Shown: positions 44,471 through 54,841, counted from the stretch's first letter. The stretch: DNA of 64,000 bases from Nocardia elegans NBRC 108235 (GCF_001612845.1 NZ_BDBF01000024.1:1-64000), one strand, 5' to 3'. Notes: generated from the letters alone by a model not told the origin. A program made the numbers and translations.

Positions 44471-45274
44471 GTGGAATCCGGCTCCCCTGTCGACCTGCGA
44501 CAGAACCAGCCCCACACTGCCCGCATGTACGACTACTACCTCGGCGGCCAGGACCACTACAGCGCGGATGCGGAAGCGGCCGAGAAGGTCGTGGCGACCT
44601 GGCCCGGAGTGCGGGTGGCCGCGCAGCAGAACCGGGCGTTCATCCACCGTGTGACACGGTTCCTGGCGAACGCGGGGATTCGTCAATTCCTCGATATCGG
44701 AACGGGTATCCCCACCGAGCCGAATCTGCATCAGGTGGCCCAGCAGGTCGCCCCCGACTCACGAGTCGTCTACGTCGACAACGATCCGATCGTGCTCGTC
44801 CACGCCCGGGCGTTGATGATCAGCTCCCCGGAGGGACGCACCAACTACATCTCCGCCGACGTCACCACCCCCGAAGCGATTCTCGACGCCCCGGGATTGC
44901 ACGAGACGCTGGACCTGACCCAGCCGGTCGCGGTCAGCCTCAACGCGCTGATGCATTTCGTGCCCGACGAGCACGGCGCCTACGGAATCATCGAGACGCT
45001 GATGAAGCGGTTCGTGCCCGGCTCGTACCTGGTGATGACGCATGTCACCCCGGACTTCGATCCGACGGCGATAGCGACGGTGGTCGAGATCTACCGCCGC
45101 AGCGGTCTGCCGTGCCAGGTCCGCAGCCGCGACGAGTTCGCGCGCTTCTTCGACGGCATGGAGCTGATCGAACCGGGTGTCGAGGTACCGCACCGCTGGC
45201 GCCCCGACGGTGTCGCCCCCGCGAAGAAGATGGACGTGCAGGTGTCCGCCTACGCGGCCGTCGCACGCAAGTAG
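44471..45274 (+). CDS. SAM-dependent methyltransferase (DUF574/Methyltransf_19 family)
   Basis: 267-residue protein of a family much expanded in streptomycetes and Nocardia. Motifs are ARMYDYYLGGQDHYSADAEAA at the N terminus, shown by MYDYYLGGQDHY, FLDIGTGIPTEPNLHQVAQ for SAM binding, and VVYVDNDPIVLVHARAL. Substrate unknown. GTG 44471 is chosen for its AAAGGA; an upstream TTG would add ten residues. Divergent from the 3b hydrogenase operon; followed by a bidirectional hairpin. Confidence 0.9.
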   Translation: MESGSPVDLRQNQPHTARMYDYYLGGQDHYSADAEAAEKVVATWPGVRVAAQQNRAFIHRVTRFLANAGIRQFLDIGTGIPTEPNLHQVAQQVAPDSRVVYVDNDPIVLVHARALMISSPEGRTNYISADVTTPEAILDAPGLHETLDLTQPVAVSLNALMHFVPDEHGAYGIIETLMKRFVPGSYLVMTHVTPDFDPTAIATVVEIYRRSGLPCQVRSRDEFARFFDGMELIEPGVEVPHRWRPDGVAPAKKMDVQVSAYAAVARK

Positions 45275-45340
45275 CCCGGTCCCCACTTGGTCCGGAACAG
45301 GCTGTGCCGCAACGGTTTCGGCGGCAGCTGGTCCCGAACG

Positions 45341-45369
45341 CCGTCCCGCGCTATCGGCACGCGGGACGG
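45341..45369. terminator. Bidirectional terminator hairpin
   Basis: CCGTCCCGCG (45341-45350) and CGCGGGACGG (45360-45369) form a perfect 10-bp stem with a 9-nt loop that contains the stop codon of the regulator gene. It lies between the convergent methyltransferase and regulator genes. No long U-tract is visible, which is common in high-GC actinomycetes. Confidence 0.65.
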
Positions 45370-47039
45370 CCGAGCGACGATCGGCCGTCGGTGATGCGCA
45401 GCGCCTTGAGCCGGGCGTACAGCGTCGTGCGGCTGATGCCGAGTTCGTGTGCCGTCTTGAGCTTGTTGCCCTGATTGCGGCGTAGCGCCTCGACGATGGC
45501 ATCGCGCTCGGCGCGCTCGCGACCGGAAAGGCGGCGGGCCCGCGAGGACACGCGGTAACGATCCGGCAGGTCGGCTACCGTCACGTCCCCGCGATGGCGA
45601 TGCCGCAGCACATGCGCCAGGACGGCCTTGAGTTCGTGCAGGTTGCCGGGCCACGGGTGGGTGGCGAGCAATTCGATCACGCTCGGCAGCAGCCGCACAT
45701 CGGCGGACGGATCGAGCTCGTGCAGCAGGGTTTTCGTGATCGCGGGCAGTTCGGCGGCGCGTTCGTGCAGCGGCGCCACGTCTACCCGCTGCACACACCT
45801 GGCCGCCAGCGCGGCATGCGCGCCGTGGGTAGTGCGCAGCGGCAGCGAGGTGAGCAACACTCTGCGCCCGCGTGCGGCGTCGATCGCATCGATCAGTTGG
45901 TCGACCACCGGCTCCGGCAGGGCATCGACCCCGTCGACGCAGACGGCGCCGCCGGGGCCGGACAAGTTCTCCCGCAGCCTGTCGAGCCAGTGCTGGGCGC
46001 CGTCCGCCGCGACGTCCGCGCACTGATGGAATTCGACGTCTTCGCCGCGCGCCATCCGCCGAGCCTCGCTACTGCGCCCGGAACCCCGTTCGCCGACGAT
46101 CAGAACCGGTCCCGTCGTCGCCCCTTCCAGCGCCCGGTGCCCGGTGGCGCCCGCGCGCACCCTCGTCACGGTCGCCGCCTCTTCGATGGGTTCGAAGTGG
46201 AACAGCATGCCGGTGCCGGCGCCGGGCGCCTGGGACAGATGAATGCGCACCGCCGCACCGGACGCGAGCCGGACCTCGGTGACGCGCGGATGGGCGGCGG
46301 TCCGCTCCGCCAGCAGACGCAACAGCGCGTAGTCGGACGGGCCGAGCAGATCCACCGCGCTCTTGTTGGTCAGCACGATGTCGTCACCGACCGCGGCGAT
46401 GGCGCGCCGCTGCCGGGAAACGGTCTGGAACGCGGCCAGCAGCGCACGTTCGGACGCCTTGGCCTGATCCAGCAGTCGCTGTTCGATATCCTGTGCCGCC
46501 CGCTGCAGAAACGGGCCGAGAAGCGGATCGGCGTGGGTGTTGGTGCTGGTGATGTCCAAGGCGCCGACCAGGCGGCGGGTGACCGGATGCAGGATCGGGT
46601 GGCCGTAGCAGGTGAATCCCTTGAAGCGCTCGATGTAGTGCTCGGAGCCGTTGACGGCGATGCCGCGGCGGGTTTCGAGCGCGGTACCCAGCGCATTGGT
46701 GCCGAAGGTGTCCTCGGCGAGGCTGGTTCCGCTCCGGATGCCCAGCGTGTCCAGCGCCCGTTCGAAGCGCGGATCGCCGAACCACCGGTAGACCAGCCGG
46801 CACTCGCGATCCGCCAGCAGCAGGCTGTAGGCGGTGTCGGCGAGGGCGACCGCCATCTGATCGAGAACCGGCCGCGCGGCCTCGAGCAGCCGGCTGCGCG
46901 GATCGACCTCCACCGCGGGCAGATCGGGGAATCCGTCGAATTCGGGTGGTACGCCGGACAGCTTCGAGCGCCGCCACGACAACTCGATCTCCCGGCGCGG
47001 CGCCGACGCCGTCGCCTCGCCACACTGCGATGTCGCCAT
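45351..47039 (-). CDS. AcoR/MimR-like regulator: GAF, degenerate AAA+, Fis-type HTH
   Basis: 562 residues. N-terminal GAF-type sensor (~60-200, with DTFGTNALGTALETRRGIAV and FTCYGHPILHP), a central AAA+-like domain (~300-480) and a C-terminal Fis helix-turn-helix (NKLKTAHELGISRTTLYARL). The central domain lacks the sigma54-contact GAFTGA loop, and the Walker A reads GERGSGRSS with Arg instead of Lys, so sigma54-dependent activation is unlikely. Related proteins activate alcohol, acetone or alkane oxidation operons in mycobacteria; the alcohol and aldehyde dehydrogenases just upstream are the natural targets. Confidence 0.88.
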   Translation of the reverse strand: MATSQCGEATASAPRREIELSWRRSKLSGVPPEFDGFPDLPAVEVDPRSRLLEAARPVLDQMAVALADTAYSLLLADRECRLVYRWFGDPRFERALDTLGIRSGTSLAEDTFGTNALGTALETRRGIAVNGSEHYIERFKGFTCYGHPILHPVTRRLVGALDITSTNTHADPLLGPFLQRAAQDIEQRLLDQAKASERALLAAFQTVSRQRRAIAAVGDDIVLTNKSAVDLLGPSDYALLRLLAERTAAHPRVTEVRLASGAAVRIHLSQAPGAGTGMLFHFEPIEEAATVTRVRAGATGHRALEGATTGPVLIVGERGSGRSSEARRMARGEDVEFHQCADVAADGAQHWLDRLRENLSGPGGAVCVDGVDALPEPVVDQLIDAIDAARGRRVLLTSLPLRTTHGAHAALAARCVQRVDVAPLHERAAELPAITKTLLHELDPSADVRLLPSVIELLATHPWPGNLHELKAVLAHVLRHRHRGDVTVADLPDRYRVSSRARRLSGRERAERDAIVEALRRNQGNKLKTAHELGISRTTLYARLKALRITDGRSSLGRPACR

Positions 47040-47110
47040 CCGGTGCTACCTCCTGTCTGCCGTGCATACCCACGTCGGTCGCGGTTCGCCTTCCGCGGTC
47101 CCGGGCGGGA

Positions 47111-47140
47111 CCGCGGCCGCCCCCGTGGCGGCGGCCGCGG
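47111..47140 (-). terminator. Hairpin after the alcohol dehydrogenase gene
   Basis: CCGCGGCCGC (47111-47120) pairs perfectly with GCGGCCGCGG (47131-47140) around a 10-nt loop, 8 bp past the alcohol dehydrogenase stop on the minus strand and before the regulator gene. It could terminate or attenuate read-through into the regulator. Confidence 0.55.
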
Positions 47141-47147
47141 GGCGGAC

Positions 47148-48263
47148 CTACGATCCGGCGTGGATCACCACACCACGGATATTCTTGCCGTCGCGCAGGT
47201 CTTGATAGCCCTGATTGATATCTTCGAGCGAATATCGCGTGGTGATCAGCTCGTCCAGCTTCAACTGGCCGCTGTCGTAGAGCCGCAGCAGCCGCACGAT
47301 GTCGTACTGCGGGTTGGCGGATCCGAACAGCGTGCCCTTGATGGTCTTCTCGTTCAGCGTCAGCTCGGCGCCGGAGACGTGAACGGTGAGCTTGGCCGGA
47401 TCGGCCAGGCCCGTGACGACCACGGTCCCACCCTTGCCGATGACGGCGAAGGCGGCCGACACGACCTCCTCGGTCACCGTGCCGACGGTGATGATCGCCT
47501 GGTCGGCGCCCTGCCCCCAGGACAGTTCGGCGACCTTCTCGGCCGCCTCCTCGGACGTCGAAAAGGCATGGGTGGCACCCATTTTCAGCGCCGTCTCGCG
47601 TTTGAAGCCGACCGGGTCGACCACCACGACGTACTTGGCCCCGGCATGGACGGCGCCCTGCACCGAATTGATGCCCAGCCCGCCGATGCCGTAGATGACG
47701 GTGATGTCACCGGCGCGCACATTGCCCGAGTAGACGGCGCTGCCCCACCCCGTCGGCACCCCGCAACCCACGACGACCGCGGTCTCGAGGGGCAGCCAGT
47801 CGTCGACCTTCACCACCGAATGCTGGGAGATCGTCGCCCGCTCGGAGAAGGTGCCCAGCATGCACATCGCACCGAAATCCATTCCGCCGGAATGGAATCG
47901 GAACGTCCCGTCGGGCATGCAGCCGTCCAGGATGGTCGCACCCATATCGCACAGGTTCTGCCGACCGGTCGAACAGTACCGGCAGGTGCCGCAGTTCGGA
48001 ATGAAACTGCACACCACGTGGTCGCCGGGAGCGACCTTGGTGACGCCGGGACCGACCTCCTCGATGATTCCCGAGCCCTCGTGCCCGCCGACGATCGGAT
48101 AGCGCGGCGGCAGATCGCCGTCGGTGAGATGCAGGTCGGAATGACACAGTCCGGCGGCGGTGTAGCGGATCAGGACCTCGCCGGGGCCGGGCCCGTCCAG
48201 GTCGAGTTCCATCAGTTCGAAGGGTTTGCCGGGCTCGACGAGTACTGCTGCTGTTGTCTTCAC
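47148..48263 (-). CDS. Zinc alcohol dehydrogenase, NDMA-dependent type
   Basis: 371-residue class III-like alcohol dehydrogenase of the mycobacterial AdhB/AdhD or rhodococcal NDMA-dependent group, which holds tightly bound NAD. Landmarks are AGLCHSDLHLTDGD with the catalytic zinc ligands, GGHEGSGIIEEVGPGV, the structural zinc set CGTCRYCSTGRQNLC, CGVPTGWGSAV and the Rossmann motif YGIGGLGINSVQGA. It is 21 nt downstream of the aldehyde dehydrogenase, so the pair should oxidise an alcohol to an acid. Confidence 0.93.
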   Translation of the reverse strand: MKTTAAVLVEPGKPFELMELDLDGPGPGEVLIRYTAAGLCHSDLHLTDGDLPPRYPIVGGHEGSGIIEEVGPGVTKVAPGDHVVCSFIPNCGTCRYCSTGRQNLCDMGATILDGCMPDGTFRFHSGGMDFGAMCMLGTFSERATISQHSVVKVDDWLPLETAVVVGCGVPTGWGSAVYSGNVRAGDITVIYGIGGLGINSVQGAVHAGAKYVVVVDPVGFKRETALKMGATHAFSTSEEAAEKVAELSWGQGADQAIITVGTVTEEVVSAAFAVIGKGGTVVVTGLADPAKLTVHVSGAELTLNEKTIKGTLFGSANPQYDIVRLLRLYDSGQLKLDELITTRYSLEDINQGYQDLRDGKNIRGVVIHAGS

Positions 48264-48284
48264 GAAAGTTCTCCTGCGCTGGAA

Positions 48285-49796
<1,512 letters not shown>

Positions 49797-49860
49797 CGAA
49801 ACCTCCTGGCTACAACCTGATGTGATGCAAGCCATAGTGGGATGAATCGAGCATCGGGAA

Positions 49861-49879
49861 GTGTCCAGTTTCTGAACAC
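49861..49879. promoter_or_regulatory. Near-palindromic activator site before aldehyde dehydrogenase
   Basis: GTGTCCAGTTTCTGAACAC is an 8-bp inverted repeat with one mismatch and a 3-bp centre, 65-83 bp upstream of the aldehyde dehydrogenase start. Its position suits an upstream activator, plausibly the GAF/Fis regulator at 45351-47039. It also lies just before the quinone oxidoreductase stop. Confidence 0.45.
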
Positions 49880-49891
49880 CGGTCCGGCGCG

Positions 49892-50836
49892 TCAGTTCGC
49901 GGCCGGGAGGACGACGACCTTGCCCGGCAACGTTCCCGCGGCCGCCCGGGTGTGCACCGATGCCAGCTCTGCCAGCGGGACACGCTCGTCGACGTCGACG
50001 ATCAACGTGCGAAGGTCCACGCGCGCAACGAGTTCCGCCAGTTGCCGCGCGTCGCTGCGGACGTAGACGTCGACAGCGCGCACGCCGCGCGCCGCGTCGG
50101 CCGGGGCGGGCATCCACACGGTGGTGCCGACCACGACGCCGCCGTCGCGGACCAGTCCGGCCAGCGCCGCGAACTCGGCCGGATCGATCGGCGCGAGGTT
50201 GAGCAGGACGTCGACCGGCTCGGTCACCGCGGCGGTCACCTCGGCGGTGGTGTGGTCGACGACCTCGTCGGCGCCCCGCGCCTCGACGCGCTCGCGGCTG
50301 CGCGGACTGCCGGTGGCGATCACATGGGCGCCGGCCGCCTTGGCCAGCTGTACCGCATAACCACCCACGGCTCCCCCGGCGCCACTGATCAGAATCCGTT
50401 GCCCGGGCTTCAGTTCGGCGTGGTCGAACAGCGCCTGCCACGCGGTGAGTCCGACCAGCGGCAGCGCGGCCGCATCTGCGAGCGGGATGCTCGCCGGCGC
50501 CGCCGCCAGACTCTGCGCAGGCGCGAGCACGTACTCCGCCGCGGCGCCGTCGTCGGTGAACGGCAGGAAGCCGACGACCCGGTCACCGACCTTCGGCTCG
50601 TCGACGCCCTCGCCGAGCGCGTCGACGGTTCCGGCGACGTCCAGGCCGGGGATGTGCGGCAGCGCCAGGGGCATCGGGCCCTGCATGAATCCCGCGCGGA
50701 TGTTGCCGTCGACGCCGTTGAACGATGTCGCCGCGACGCGTACCCGGACCTGGCCGGGACCGGGAACCGGCCGGTCGACGTCCTCGTAGCGAAGGACCTC
50801 GGGATCGCCGTACTCGTGGAATCGAACCGCCTTCAT
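49892..50836 (-). CDS. Quinone oxidoreductase-like zinc-free MDR reductase
   Basis: 314-residue medium-chain reductase without zinc ligands. Typical parts are MKAVRFHEYGDPEVLRYEDV, NGVDGNIRAGFM, PGLDVAGTVDALGEGV and the NADPH-binding ISGAGGAVGGYAVQLAKAAGA. It likely reduces quinones or enones with NADPH. It is divergent from a MarR gene with three related operators in between, so it is the probable regulated target, as in many redox- or phenolic-responsive MarR systems. Confidence 0.92.
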   Translation of the reverse strand: MKAVRFHEYGDPEVLRYEDVDRPVPGPGQVRVRVAATSFNGVDGNIRAGFMQGPMPLALPHIPGLDVAGTVDALGEGVDEPKVGDRVVGFLPFTDDGAAAEYVLAPAQSLAAAPASIPLADAAALPLVGLTAWQALFDHAELKPGQRILISGAGGAVGGYAVQLAKAAGAHVIATGSPRSRERVEARGADEVVDHTTAEVTAAVTEPVDVLLNLAPIDPAEFAALAGLVRDGGVVVGTTVWMPAPADAARGVRAVDVYVRSDARQLAELVARVDLRTLIVDVDERVPLAELASVHTRAAAGTLPGKVVVLPAAN

Positions 50837-50862
50837 CGTGGTGCCTCACTCTCGATGGTGAT

Positions 50863-50938
50863 GTGCTTCGAGTTCGAAGCACATTGGCCACGGTAGCAGT
50901 GCTTTGAATTCGAAGCAAGAGTTTCGAAATCGAAGCAA
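50863..50938. promoter_or_regulatory. Three MarR operators between quinone oxidoreductase and marR
   Basis: GTGCTTCGAGTTCGAAGCAC (50863-50882) is a perfect inverted repeat with a 2-bp centre. GTGCTTTGAATTCGAAGCAA (50899-50918) and a weaker copy ending TCGAAGCAA (50919-50938) follow at 36 and 20 bp. The last ends 6 bp before TACAGT (50945-50950), a TANNNT -10 sited 6 nt before marR ATG 50957, so the marR transcript is probably leaderless and self-repressed. Confidence 0.7.
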
Positions 50939-50956
50939 GAGTTGTACAGTCGTGCC

Positions 50957-51454
50957 ATGTCCGAGACCCCGCGGCCCCTGGACGCCGTGCAGCTGGGCGC
51001 GTATTTCGCCCTCATGGAGGTCGCCGGCCTGCTCCGGCACGCGGTCGAGCAGCAGCTGCGAGACGCCGGCGATCTGAGCTACGTGCAGTTCCAGCTGCTG
51101 GCGCGGCTCGGTCTCGACTCCCCCACCGGCAGTGAGCGCATGACCGACCTGGCCGACGGCGTCGTCTACAGCCGCAGCGGATTGACCTATCAGGCCGGTC
51201 TGCTCGAGAAGGCGGGGCTGGTCACGCGCGCGCCCTCCGCGGACGACGAGCGCGGCGTCACGGTCACGATCACCGATGCCGGCCGGGCACTGCTCGCCGA
51301 GGTCCTTCCCGGCCATACCGAGGTCGTCAACCAGCAGCTCTTCGAACCGCTGTCCCGCGCGGACACCAAGGCCCTGGCCGAGCTGCTGTCGCCGGTGCGC
51401 GACCACATGCGTGCTGCGCCACCCCGCTCGGCAACACCCCGCCGCCGGCGATAA
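50957..51454 (+). CDS. MarR-family regulator
   Basis: 165-residue winged-helix repressor: LSYVQFQLLARLGL, MTDLADGVVYSRSGLTYQAGLLEKAGLVTR carries the recognition helix, here DGVVYSRSGLTYQAGLL, and APSADDERGVTVTITDAGRALL forms the wing. It probably represses itself and the divergent reductase via the three operators. ATG 50957 is preferred to an upstream in-frame start because it sits at leaderless spacing from the -10. Confidence 0.9.
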   Translation: MSETPRPLDAVQLGAYFALMEVAGLLRHAVEQQLRDAGDLSYVQFQLLARLGLDSPTGSERMTDLADGVVYSRSGLTYQAGLLEKAGLVTRAPSADDERGVTVTITDAGRALLAEVLPGHTEVVNQQLFEPLSRADTKALAELLSPVRDHMRAAPPRSATPRRRR

Positions 51455-51531
51455 CCGATCCGCCCGGCCGCTACGAATCGTTGCTGAGGTGCCCGCACTG
51501 CACCGGGCATTCCGGGACGGTCCCCCGGTAG

Positions 51532-51872
51532 GGGTTCACGTCGACCCTCGCGGAGATCAGCGCCGATCGGCCCGCGGTGCATCTGGTCTACGCCGCCGCC
51601 AACCGCGACCCGAACCGGTTCACCGATCCGAACCGCTTCGACATCCGACGGCCCGACAACGAGCATTTCGGCTGGGGCAGCGGCATCCACACCTGCCCGG
51701 GCGGCCCGCTCGCGCGATCGGAAGTCGATCTCGCACTGGAGATCTTCCTACGCCGCGTCGTGACACCGCGGCTGGTCGTCGATCCGCCACCGAATCGGCG
51801 CAGCCAATCTTCCGGGGGCCACGACATCTGCTCATCGACGTCGACCACATCGCCGGTCGAGCCGATCGATGA
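51532..51872 (+). pseudogene. Cytochrome P450 remnant with frameshift
   Basis: Only the C-terminal fifth of a P450 remains. Frame 1 gives TLAEISADRPAVHLVYAAAN, then FTDPNRFDIRRPDNEHFGWG and the haem loop FGWGSGIHTCPGGPLARSEV. Around 51795-51815 the similarity moves to another frame, IFRGPRHLLIDVDHIA, the usual P450 end, with a TGA at 51870. The first ~300 residues are missing; 51485-51530 may hold a further scrap. It directly follows marR. Confidence 0.75.
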
Positions 51873-51891
51873 TCGCGGCGGAAGCCTCCGA

Positions 51892-53886
51892 TCAGGGGGC
51901 GACGATGCCTCGGCGGACCTGACCGGGGCTCGGTGTGACGGTGGGCGGCTTGCGATTTCGCGAGGAGCGCAGTTGGTAGGGAACGCTGGTGACCATGACA
52001 CCCGGTTCGAACAGCAGGCGTGCTTTGAGCCGGAGCGAGCTCTGGTTGTGCAGCAGGTTCTCCCACCAGTGTCCGACGACGTACTCGGGGATGTAGACGC
52101 TGACCACGTCCCGGGGCCGCGATCGGCGGACCCGTTTGATGTACTCGACGACGGGACGGGTGATTTCGCGGTAGGGCGACTCGACGACCTTCAACGGAAT
52201 GCTGACGTCGTGGCGCTCCCACGATTGGGTCAGCGCCCGGGTGTCGGTGTCGTCGACGTTGACCGTGACGGCGGTGAGGGTGTCGGGGCGGGTGGCGCGC
52301 GCGAACTGGACAGCCCGCTGAGTTGCCTTGTGCCAGTCCGAAACCAGCACGATCGCATGCACCCGGCCGGGCAGCGTCGTCTCCTCGTCGGGGTCGATGT
52401 CGAGTTCGGCGCGCACCGTCGCGTAGTGGGTGTGGATGGAATACATCATCAGCACCAGCAGTGGCATCGCGATGACCACTAGGTAGGCGCCGTGACCGAA
52501 TTTGGTGATCATGACCACGACCAGCACGACGCCGGTGAAGCAGGCACCGAACGCGTTGATCGCCCGGGCCCGGTGGATGCGCCGGCGTTGCCCCGGCGCG
52601 GTCACCGCGCGTAGTTCGCGATTCCAATGCCGGACCATGCCGGTTTGGCACAGCGTGAACGAGGTGAACACGCCGACGATGTAGAGCTGGATCAACCTGG
52701 TGGTCTGTCCGTCGAAGGCGTAGATCAACCCGGCGGCGACCGCGGCGAGCAGGACGATGCCGTTGGAGTAGGCGAGCCGGTCTCCGCGCGTGTGCAATTG
52801 GCGTGGCAGGTAACGATGTTGGGCCAGGATCGAGGTCAGCAGCGGGAACCCGTTGTAGGCGGTGTTCGCGGCGAGGATCAGGATCAGCGCGGTGGTGACC
52901 ATCAGGTAGTAGAAGCCCAGGCTGCTGTCGCCGAAGACCGCCCCCGCGATCTGCGCGATGACGGTCTTCTGGGCGTCGGTGCGGCAATCGCCCGGAAAGC
53001 CGATCAGGTCGCAGGTGTTCTCGGCGACGCGCGTGTGGGTGATCATCGCCAGCGCGGTGACACCGGTGAACATGGCGATCGCCAGCACACCCATCGCGGT
53101 CATGGTCCGGGCCGCGTTGAGCGACTTCGGTTTTCGGAACGCGGGGACGCCGTTGGAAATCGCCTCGGCCCCCGTCAGCGCCGTACACCCCGAGGAGAAC
53201 GCCCGCAGCGCGAGAAATGCCACCGCGGCCGTACCGAGGCCGGCGTGCGCGGCGTTGATCTGGTAGTGCGCGCTCTCGGCGACCGGTGCGTGCCCGATCA
53301 GCGTCTCGACCACACCGATCGAGATCATCACCATGACGCCGGCGACGAAGGCGTAGGTCGGCACGGCGAACGCCCGGCCGGATTCTCGCACCCCACGCAG
53401 GTTCATCGCGGTCAGCGCCACGATGAACCCGATATCGATCAGCACCCGATGGGGGTTCAGCGCCGGCGCCGCGGAGATGACGTTGTCCACCCCCGCCGCG
53501 ACCGATACCGCCACCGTCATCACGTAATCGACCAGCAGCGCCGCCGCGACGACCAAACCCGGTATCGCCCCGAGGTTTTCGGCGACGACCTCATAGGATC
53601 CACCGCCCGACGGATAGGCGCGCACGACCTGGCGATACGACAACGCGACCACCGCCAGCAGCACGACGACACCACCGGCCACCCACGGTGTCAGATACAG
53701 ATAGCTGAGCCCGCCCAGCGTCAGGATGAGCAGAATCTCCTGAGTCGCATACGCCACCGAGGACAGCGGATCACTGGCGAAAATCGGTAATGCCAGCCGC
53801 TTCGGCAACAGCGTCTCCCCGAGCCGATCGCTGCGAAACGGTCGTCCCAGCACCACCCGTTTGGCGACGTCGATCGGTGAAACCAC
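51892..53886 (-). CDS. KimA-like APC-superfamily transporter (potassium importer type)
   Basis: 664 residues with about 12 membrane helices and a ~150-residue cytoplasmic C-terminal domain. The N terminus ASDPLSSVAYATQEILLIL and the SYRQVVRAYPSGGGSYEVVA segment match the KimA/YdaO group of APC transporters, which import K+ and are often inhibited by c-di-AMP. The C-terminal USP-like piece (VHAIVLVSDWHKATQRAVQFAR) fits that layout. GTG 53886 lies 8 nt after TAGGCT, perhaps another near-leaderless start. Amino-acid transport is an alternative. Confidence 0.8.
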   Translation of the reverse strand: MVSPIDVAKRVVLGRPFRSDRLGETLLPKRLALPIFASDPLSSVAYATQEILLILTLGGLSYLYLTPWVAGGVVVLLAVVALSYRQVVRAYPSGGGSYEVVAENLGAIPGLVVAAALLVDYVMTVAVSVAAGVDNVISAAPALNPHRVLIDIGFIVALTAMNLRGVRESGRAFAVPTYAFVAGVMVMISIGVVETLIGHAPVAESAHYQINAAHAGLGTAAVAFLALRAFSSGCTALTGAEAISNGVPAFRKPKSLNAARTMTAMGVLAIAMFTGVTALAMITHTRVAENTCDLIGFPGDCRTDAQKTVIAQIAGAVFGDSSLGFYYLMVTTALILILAANTAYNGFPLLTSILAQHRYLPRQLHTRGDRLAYSNGIVLLAAVAAGLIYAFDGQTTRLIQLYIVGVFTSFTLCQTGMVRHWNRELRAVTAPGQRRRIHRARAINAFGACFTGVVLVVVMITKFGHGAYLVVIAMPLLVLMMYSIHTHYATVRAELDIDPDEETTLPGRVHAIVLVSDWHKATQRAVQFARATRPDTLTAVTVNVDDTDTRALTQSWERHDVSIPLKVVESPYREITRPVVEYIKRVRRSRPRDVVSVYIPEYVVGHWWENLLHNQSSLRLKARLLFEPGVMVTSVPYQLRSSRNRKPPTVTPSPGQVRRGIVAP

Positions 53887-53974
53887 GATTAATCAGCCTA
53901 AATCCGGCAAACCCGAACTTAGTGATCGCGAGGCGTAGGGAAAACGTAAAAATCCCGCGCCGCGGCCGGCGACC

Positions 53975-54742
53975 TCACTCGCCGAGCAGCCGTTCGACGG
54001 CGGCACGGGTCGCCAGAGCCCGGGCTCCGTAATCCTCGAAAAGCGCAGGGGTCAGCCGCGACGACGGCCCGGAGATGCTGAAGCATGCGCGGGCCGGCCC
54101 GTAGCGCCCGCGCAGGGCCACCGCGACCGCGCAGATACCGTCGTGCAGCCCTTCGATCGTGGTGGCGTATCCCCGTCGGCGGATGAGAGCGATCTCCTCC
54201 CAGAGTTCGTCCACGTCGGTGATGGTGTGTTCGGTGGTCTTGGCGGGGGTTTGGGACAGGTAGGCCGCGATCCGTTCGTCGGACAGGGTCGCGAGGAACG
54301 CCTTTCCGGTCGCGGCGGCGTGCAGCGGCAGCCGGGTGCCCAGTGCCATGAACGCGCGCACCTGGTGCGAGCTGTCGAGACGTTCGATGAGCACCAGTTC
54401 GTCGCCGTCGGGAACCGCGAGATGCACTGTCTCACCGGTCGACATCTGCAGCGCGGACAGCTCCGGCAGCGCCACCTCACGCAGATTGTCGCGACCCGCG
54501 ACCGCACTACCCACCCGGAAAGCCAGACCGGTGATCTCCCATCGTCCTTCCGGTGACGACCGCACCCACCCGGCCTCCTCGAGGGTTTTCAGACAGCGCT
54601 GCACCGTACTTTTCGGGACCTCCAGCCGCCGGGCGAGGTCGCTGAGACCCGCGGGCTGCAGCCGCGCCACCTCCTCGAATACCCGCAGGGCGGTCAGCAC
54701 GCTGTTCACGACCGCGCCCTTGCGCCGAACGCGCGGCGGCAC
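53975..54742 (-). CDS. IclR-family regulator
   Basis: 255-residue regulator with an N-terminal winged helix (LSDLARRLEVPKSTVQRCLK) and an IclR effector domain (LHAAATGKAFLATLSDERI, RRRGYATTIEGLHDGICAVA). It is divergent from the MatB-like ligase with two related operator sequences in between. GTG 54742 lacks a clear Shine-Dalgarno; the exact start could be slightly downstream. Confidence 0.9.
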   Translation of the reverse strand: MPPRVRRKGAVVNSVLTALRVFEEVARLQPAGLSDLARRLEVPKSTVQRCLKTLEEAGWVRSSPEGRWEITGLAFRVGSAVAGRDNLREVALPELSALQMSTGETVHLAVPDGDELVLIERLDSSHQVRAFMALGTRLPLHAAATGKAFLATLSDERIAAYLSQTPAKTTEHTITDVDELWEEIALIRRRGYATTIEGLHDGICAVAVALRGRYGPARACFSISGPSSRLTPALFEDYGARALATRAAVERLLGE

Positions 54743-54783
54743 ACCCGTTGTTGACGGAGTCGCCTGGAGCTAATACCGTCACT

Positions 54784-54820
54784 GGTCCATAATGTAGCAC
54801 ATCGGTCCACAATGTGGACC
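54784..54820. promoter_or_regulatory. IclR operators before matB-like gene
   Basis: GGTCCACAATGTGGACC (54804-54820) is a perfect 8-bp inverted repeat around one base. A degenerate copy GGTCCATAATGTAGCAC starts exactly 20 bp earlier (54784). Both lie between iclR and the ligase start, the expected place for IclR binding. Confidence 0.65.
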
Positions 54821-54841
54821 GTACACGAGAAAGTGGCCCTC

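Noticed and set aside
49861..49879. DosR or CRP site
   Set aside because: GTGTCCAG...CTGAACAC fits neither GGGAC-type DosR nor TGTGA-N6-TCACA; it was kept as a generic activator site.
54812..54841. Earlier ATG for the MatB-like ligase
   Set aside because: It lies within the IclR palindrome, and the ten extra residues do not match the MatB N terminus.
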